Assembly: GCF_004121055.1 (NCBI RefSeq)
Contig: NZ_PYAL01000004.1
Span: 372,001 to 436,000, forward strand
From: Achromobacter aloeverae
GTDB taxonomy: Bacteria > Pseudomonadota > Gammaproteobacteria > Burkholderiales > Burkholderiaceae_B
Reading direction: 5' to 3'
DNA: 64,000 nucleotides
The first letter of the stretch is position 1. Every line of letters begins with the position of its first letter. Both the position numbers and the translations under genes were made by a program. Shown here one piece after another: positions 59,844 to 64,000 of this stretch. The notes under the pieces are model-generated. The model searched no databases. It saw only the letters and a list, made by a program, of their open reading frames with translations, and had not been told where the DNA came from.

Positions 59844-61967
59844 ATGATGGACACTGCATTTCATGCCCGCGCCGGCGTGCGCGTAGGCTGCGATATCGGC
59901 GGCACCTTCACGGATATCGTCCTGGCCATGCCGGACGGCCGGCTCTATGTCAACAAGACCTCCACCACGCCCGAGAACCTTGGGCTGGCGATCACCCGGG
60001 GCCTGCAAGCGCTGATCGAGCAGGCCGGCATCGCGGCGGGCGATATCACCGAGATCGTCCATGGCACGACCACCGCGTCCAACACCATTCTGCAGAAAGT
60101 GGGCGCCCGGACCGCCGTGCTGACCACCGAGGGATTCCGCGACGTGCTGGAGATCGCGCGCATTCGCACCCCCACCATGTTCGACCTGGGCTGGTCCAAG
60201 CCGCAGCCGCTGGCGCCGCGCCGCTACCGGCGTGGCATCCGCGAACGCATCGACGCGCAGGGCCGCATCGTCACGCCCCTGGACGAACAGCAGCTGCTGC
60301 GGGAGGTGGGAGAACTGGCCGCGGAGGGCGTGACCGCCATCGCCATCTGCTTCCTGAACAGCTACATCAATCCCGCTCATGAACGGCGGGCGAAGGCGCT
60401 GATCGAGGCCGCCTTTCCCGACCTGCTGCTAAGCGTATCGTGCGAGGTGCTGCCGGAAATCAAGGAGTACGAGCGCACCAGCACGACGGTCGTCAACGCC
60501 TACATCCTGCCGGCCATGCGCACGTACCTGGCGCGCCTGAAACAGGACCTGGCCGGCATGGGCGTCACCGCGTCGCTGCAAGTCATGGCCTCCAATGGCG
60601 GCATGATGGGCATTGCGTCGGCGACCGAGAAGCCGGTGTTCGCGGTGGCCTCGGGGCCGGCGGGCGGCGTGGCCGGGGCGGCGCAGATCGGCACCCTGAG
60701 CGGGGATCGCGACCTGATCGTGTTCGACATGGGCGGCACCACCGCCAAGGCGTCCATCATCGCGGCGGGCGTGCCCTCGCTGACCAATGAGTACGAGTTC
60801 CGCGATGGCATCAGCGCGCCCAGCCGCTTCATCAAGGGCGGCGGCTATGTGCTCAAGGTGCCTGCCATCGACATCGCCGAGGTGGGCGCCGGCGGCGGGT
60901 CCATCGCGGGCATCGACGCCGGCGGCCTGCTGTGCGTGGGACCGGAATCGGCGGGCGCCTATCCGGGGCCGGCCTGCTATGGCAACGGTAACGACCGCCC
61001 CACGGTCACCGATGCCAACATGGTCCTGGGCTACCTGAATCCCAAGGCGCTCGCGGGCGGCAGCCTGGCGGTGACGCCGGCGTTGTCCCATGACGCCATC
61101 GCACGGCATATCGCCGAGCCCCTGGGCCTGGACGTGCTGGCGGCGGCCCACGGCATACGACAGGTGGCCAACGTCAACATGGCGCGAGCCATCCGCGCCG
61201 TGACCGTCGAGCGGGGGAGGGACCCGCGCGAGATGGCGATGATCGCGTTCGGCGGCGGCGGACCCCTGCATGCTGTCTCGGTGGCGCGCCTGCTGGGCAT
61301 CACGCGCGTGATCGCGCCCATCATGGCTGGCGTGTTCTGCTCGGCTGGCATGCTCTCGGCGGACGCCGAGCACAATTTCGTGAAGGCCGTGTTGCGGCGC
61401 CTCGACGCTTGCGATCCGGCGTCGCTGGCGGCGATCGCCGACGACCTGCGCGGGCAGGGCCGGGAGATCCTGGCATCCGAAGGCTATGCGCATGGCGCGG
61501 TGGAGACGGTGGCCTTCGCGGATGTGCGCTACCTGGGCCAGAGCTCCGAACTGACGGTGCCGCTGGCCGCGGGCGCCCTCGACGCGCGGGCGCTGGCACG
61601 GCTGAAGGACGACTTCAATGCCGAGTATGCGCGCACCTTCGGCTACAGCAGCGACGAGCCGCTGGAGCTGGTGAACCTCCGTGTGTCGGCCTACGGGCGC
61701 AGCGGACAGCGCCTGGACTTCGGCCATTGCAAGGTGGATGCCACCGCGCTGGCCGGCGAGTCGGGCACCCGCATGGTCAGCTTCTCGGCGCAGGAGCCGC
61801 CCCGCGAGACGCGGCTGGTGCCGCGCGGCGCGCTGACGCGGGAGAAGCTGGCCGGACCGCTGATCATCGAGTCCTACGACACGACCATCGTCGTGCCGCC
61901 GAATTGCAGCGCCCATGCCGACGACGTGGGCAACATCATCATCGACCTGCACCAGGAAGCCGCATGA
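59844..61967 (+). CDS. Hydantoinase/oxoprolinase A subunit (HyuA family)
   Basis: 707 residues, RBS GGAGAG; Met at 59844 or 59847. ATPase-fold hallmarks: GCDIGGTFTDIVL (about 12-24), HGTTTASNTILQK, PVFAVASGPAGGVAGAAQIG, DLIVFDMGGTTAKASII and FGGGGPLHAVSVARLLG. The family performs ATP-dependent opening of hydantoin or 5-oxoproline type rings (N-methylhydantoinase, oxoprolinase) or carboxylation of ketones in related enzymes. Its stop overlaps the B-subunit start (ATGA). Confidence 0.9.
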   Translation: MMDTAFHARAGVRVGCDIGGTFTDIVLAMPDGRLYVNKTSTTPENLGLAITRGLQALIEQAGIAAGDITEIVHGTTTASNTILQKVGARTAVLTTEGFRDVLEIARIRTPTMFDLGWSKPQPLAPRRYRRGIRERIDAQGRIVTPLDEQQLLREVGELAAEGVTAIAICFLNSYINPAHERRAKALIEAAFPDLLLSVSCEVLPEIKEYERTSTTVVNAYILPAMRTYLARLKQDLAGMGVTASLQVMASNGGMMGIASATEKPVFAVASGPAGGVAGAAQIGTLSGDRDLIVFDMGGTTAKASIIAAGVPSLTNEYEFRDGISAPSRFIKGGGYVLKVPAIDIAEVGAGGGSIAGIDAGGLLCVGPESAGAYPGPACYGNGNDRPTVTDANMVLGYLNPKALAGGSLAVTPALSHDAIARHIAEPLGLDVLAAAHGIRQVANVNMARAIRAVTVERGRDPREMAMIAFGGGGPLHAVSVARLLGITRVIAPIMAGVFCSAGMLSADAEHNFVKAVLRRLDACDPASLAAIADDLRGQGREILASEGYAHGAVETVAFADVRYLGQSSELTVPLAAGALDARALARLKDDFNAEYARTFGYSSDEPLELVNLRVSAYGRSGQRLDFGHCKVDATALAGESGTRMVSFSAQEPPRETRLVPRGALTREKLAGPLIIESYDTTIVVPPNCSAHADDVGNIIIDLHQEAA

Positions 61968-63679
61968 AAACCACCATCGACCCGATTACCTTCGCGGTAG
62001 TCAAGAACGCCATGGACGCCATCGTGGACGAAGTGGCCTATACGGTCCTGCGCACCGCGCGATCGGAGATCGTCAAGGACGTCATGGATTACTCGGCGGC
62101 GATCTGCGACCGTCATGGCCAGATGATCGCCCAGGCCAAGACCATCGCGCTGCACCTGGGCGCGATTCCCGAGGCCATGGCGTCGGTGCGGGCGCGCTAT
62201 GGCGATTCCCTGCGCCCGGGCGACGCCGTCATCGTCAACGACCCCTACGACGGCGGCATGCACCTGCCGGATATCTTCATGTTCGTTCCCTTCTTCTACC
62301 AGGGCGAGCTGGAGGGGTATTGCGTGGTGATCTGCCATCACACGGACGTGGGCGGCCGCGTGCCGGGGTCCAACGCCAGCGATTCGACGGAAATCTACCA
62401 GGAAGGCCTGCGTATTCCGGTGGTGAAGTTCTACGAGGAGGGGCGGGTCAATGACATCATGGAGCGTGTCATCGCGCGCAACGTGCGCGTGCCCGACCGC
62501 GTGCTGGGCGACCTGCGCGCGCAGTACGCGGCCTGCCAGGTCGGCGTGCGGGAGCTGACGTCCCTGCTGGATCGCTACGGCCGCGAGTCGGCGCGCGCCT
62601 ACTTCGCGGAGCTGCTGGACTACGCGGAGCGCCTGACCCGCGAGGAAATCCGCCGCTGGCCCAAGGGCACGTACAGCTTCCTGGACCATATCGACGACGA
62701 CGGGCTGTCGCCGGACCCCATCCCGATCCAGGTGGCGGTAACCGTGCACGAGGACCACGTCAGCGTCGACTATGCCGGCTCTTCCCCGCAGGTACGGGCG
62801 GCCATCAACTCCACCCTGTCCTATACGAAGTCCTGCACCTACCTGAGCGTGCGCTGCGCGCTCAAGGGCGATGTTCCGAACAACGCCGGCGTGTTCCGCT
62901 GCGTGGATATCTCCGTGCCGGAAGGGTCGGTGCTCAATCCCCTGGAGCCGGCCGCGGTCGCCGCGCGCGCGCTGACCGGCTACCGGGTATTCGACGCCAT
63001 GCTCGGCGCCTTGGCGCAGGTCGTGCCCGACCGGGTGCCCGCGGCCGGCGAGGGCGGCAACACGGTGGTCTGCCTGTCGGGCAAGAGCGACGAGGGCAAG
63101 CCCTACATCATCGTCGACATGGTGTGCGGCGCCTGGGGCGCGCGGCCGCAAGCCGACGGCATCGAGGCCATCACGAACGCGTCCCAGAACCTGTCCAACA
63201 CGCCGGTCGAGACGCTGGAGGCGCAGCACCCGGTCCGCGTCGAGGCTTATGAGCTGCTGCCCGATTCCTGCGGCGCGGGCCGCTTCCGCGGTGGCCTGGG
63301 CATCCGGCGCAGCTATCGCGTGCTGGGCGACGACGTGCTGCTGCAATTGAGAGCGGACCGGATGAAATTCCAGCCCTACGGCCTGAGCGGCGGCAAGCCG
63401 GCGCGGGCGGCGGCCAATACGCTGCACAGCGGCGAGGAAGAGATCTCCCTGCCCAGCAAGGTGGGCATGCTGATACAGCGCAACGACGTGGTCACGCACG
63501 ACCAGCCCGGCGGGGGCGGCTTTGGCGATCCCCTGTTGCGCGACGACGCGGCCATCGAGGAGGATGTCTGGAACCAGAAGCTGACGGCCGCGTATGTGCG
63601 GGACCATTATCGCGTGGTCGTGGACCCCGGCACGGGGAAGATCGATCGCGCCGCCACGCAGGCGCTGCGGGCGCGGTGA
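61964..63679 (+). CDS. Hydantoinase B subunit (HyuB family)
   Basis: 571 residues from the ATG at 61964 that overlaps the HyuA stop; a much longer open reading upstream in this frame is antisense-like noise inside hyuA. Family hallmarks: DPITFAVVKNAMDAIVDEVAYTVLRTARSEIVKDVMDYSAAICD, GDAVIVNDPYDGGMHLPDIFMFVPFFY, ICHHTDVGGRVPGS, and GGLGIRRSYRVLG near the C-terminus. It forms the catalytic complex with the A subunit in the cytosol. The downstream ABC binding protein suggests the substrate is imported. Confidence 0.92.
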   Translation: MKTTIDPITFAVVKNAMDAIVDEVAYTVLRTARSEIVKDVMDYSAAICDRHGQMIAQAKTIALHLGAIPEAMASVRARYGDSLRPGDAVIVNDPYDGGMHLPDIFMFVPFFYQGELEGYCVVICHHTDVGGRVPGSNASDSTEIYQEGLRIPVVKFYEEGRVNDIMERVIARNVRVPDRVLGDLRAQYAACQVGVRELTSLLDRYGRESARAYFAELLDYAERLTREEIRRWPKGTYSFLDHIDDDGLSPDPIPIQVAVTVHEDHVSVDYAGSSPQVRAAINSTLSYTKSCTYLSVRCALKGDVPNNAGVFRCVDISVPEGSVLNPLEPAAVAARALTGYRVFDAMLGALAQVVPDRVPAAGEGGNTVVCLSGKSDEGKPYIIVDMVCGAWGARPQADGIEAITNASQNLSNTPVETLEAQHPVRVEAYELLPDSCGAGRFRGGLGIRRSYRVLGDDVLLQLRADRMKFQPYGLSGGKPARAAANTLHSGEEEISLPSKVGMLIQRNDVVTHDQPGGGGFGDPLLRDDAAIEEDVWNQKLTAAYVRDHYRVVVDPGTGKIDRAATQALRAR

Positions 63680-63718
63680 GCGGTAGGAAAGCAGAACCAA
63701 CTCGTCAAGGGGAACGGA

Positions 63719-64000
63719 ATGAATCGTAGAAAAGCGTTGTCCAGGGTATGCGGCGCGGTCGCGCTGGCGGCGGGCCTGGCGTTGTCGCCAGCGGCGCGCG
63801 CGGCCGACAAGTTATTGGTGCGCCTGGATTTCTCGCCATGGGGCATGCATGGCGCCATGCACCTGGCGCTGCAAAAAGGATGGTTCAAGCAAGCGGGCCT
63901 GGAGGTGGAAGTGCAGGACGGCACCGGCACCATCAATACCTTGCAGCTGCTGGCGGCTGGGCAGGTGGACGTGGGCCAGGTCGCCCTGGGCACCATGGCG
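63719..64000 (+). CDS. NitT/TauT-type ABC solute-binding protein (3' partial)
   Basis: Starts with ATG at 63719 after an AAGGGGAACGG RBS and runs off the window at residue 94. A signal peptide is clear (MNRRKALSRVCGAVALAAGLALSPAARAA). The mature start KLLVRLDFSPWGMHGAMHLALQKGWFKQAGLEVEVQDGTG and INTLQLLAAGQVDVGQVALGTMA match NMT1/THI5-like (SsuA/TauA) receptors. It lies 39 bp after hyuB and is probably the first of an ABC transporter for the hydantoinase substrate. Confidence 0.88.
   Translation, partial: MNRRKALSRVCGAVALAAGLALSPAARAADKLLVRLDFSPWGMHGAMHLALQKGWFKQAGLEVEVQDGTGTINTLQLLAAGQVDVGQVALGTMA

Noticed and set aside
61409-61963. N-terminal extension of HyuB into hyuA
   Set aside because: The extension is an out-of-frame reading of hyuA; the family start MKTTIDPITFAVVKNAMD at 61964 overlaps the hyuA stop and fits length and domain.

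Overview
The window is high-GC, tightly packed DNA from a betaproteobacterium of the Bordetella/Achromobacter group (Alcaligenaceae). The basis for this is the ilvI-ilvN-ilvC / psd-pssA / rpsO-pnp gene order, the short psd, and three periplasmic Bug-type solute receptors with no membrane partners. This is a family-level inference from gene content, not from a database search.

1-3.36 kb is the right end of a prophage: a partial tailspike-like protein, a tail-fibre-like protein, two small membrane (holin-type) proteins, a T4-type endolysin, a nested Rz/Rz1 spanin pair and a small antisense Cys-rich gene. It stops beside the 3' end of tRNA-Ser(CGA), the likely attachment gene. 3.8-25.3 kb is mostly core: a CPA2 antiporter, 3-hydroxybutyrate dehydrogenase, yaaA, a FUSC transporter, the branched-chain amino-acid genes ilvI-ilvN and ilvC, phospholipid synthesis (psd, pssA), rpsO-pnp with its intergenic hairpin, a lipoprotein, ilvA, a PIN-domain protein, gdhA and a chemoreceptor with a sigma-28-like promoter.

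25.4-34.8 kb is a minus-strand acyl-CoA degradation cluster: CoA ligase, Bug receptor, two-subunit acyl-CoA dehydrogenase, SDR, double-hotdog hydratase, DUF35 protein and a thiolase-fold protein without catalytic cysteines, with a divergent GntR regulator. 34.9-39.1 kb is a sugar-acid type module (Bug receptor, GntR, enolase-superfamily enzyme, 2-hydroxyacid dehydrogenase). Two identical 17-bp elements flank its regulator gene, each upstream of one structural transcription unit.

At 39.1-39.6 kb lie tRNA-Leu(UAA) and, divergently, a tRNA-Ser(UGA) gene split inside its anticodon by a 233-nt group I intron. This is the most striking element of the window. 39.7-43.5 kb holds an M20 peptidase, an MHS transporter and a LysR regulator. 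43.5-48.6 kb holds a secreted metallopeptidase fused to a degenerate rhodanese domain, and a divergent two-component system. 48.8-55.8 kb is an RpiR-controlled oligopeptide-type ABC transporter with a glycerophosphodiesterase inside the operon. 56-58.8 kb pairs a fumarylacetoacetase-family hydrolase with a Bug receptor and GntR, behind a promoter overlapped by three 10-bp repeats. 58.9-64 kb holds a TetR regulator, a hydantoinase A/B pair and the start of an ABC solute-binding protein cut by the window edge.
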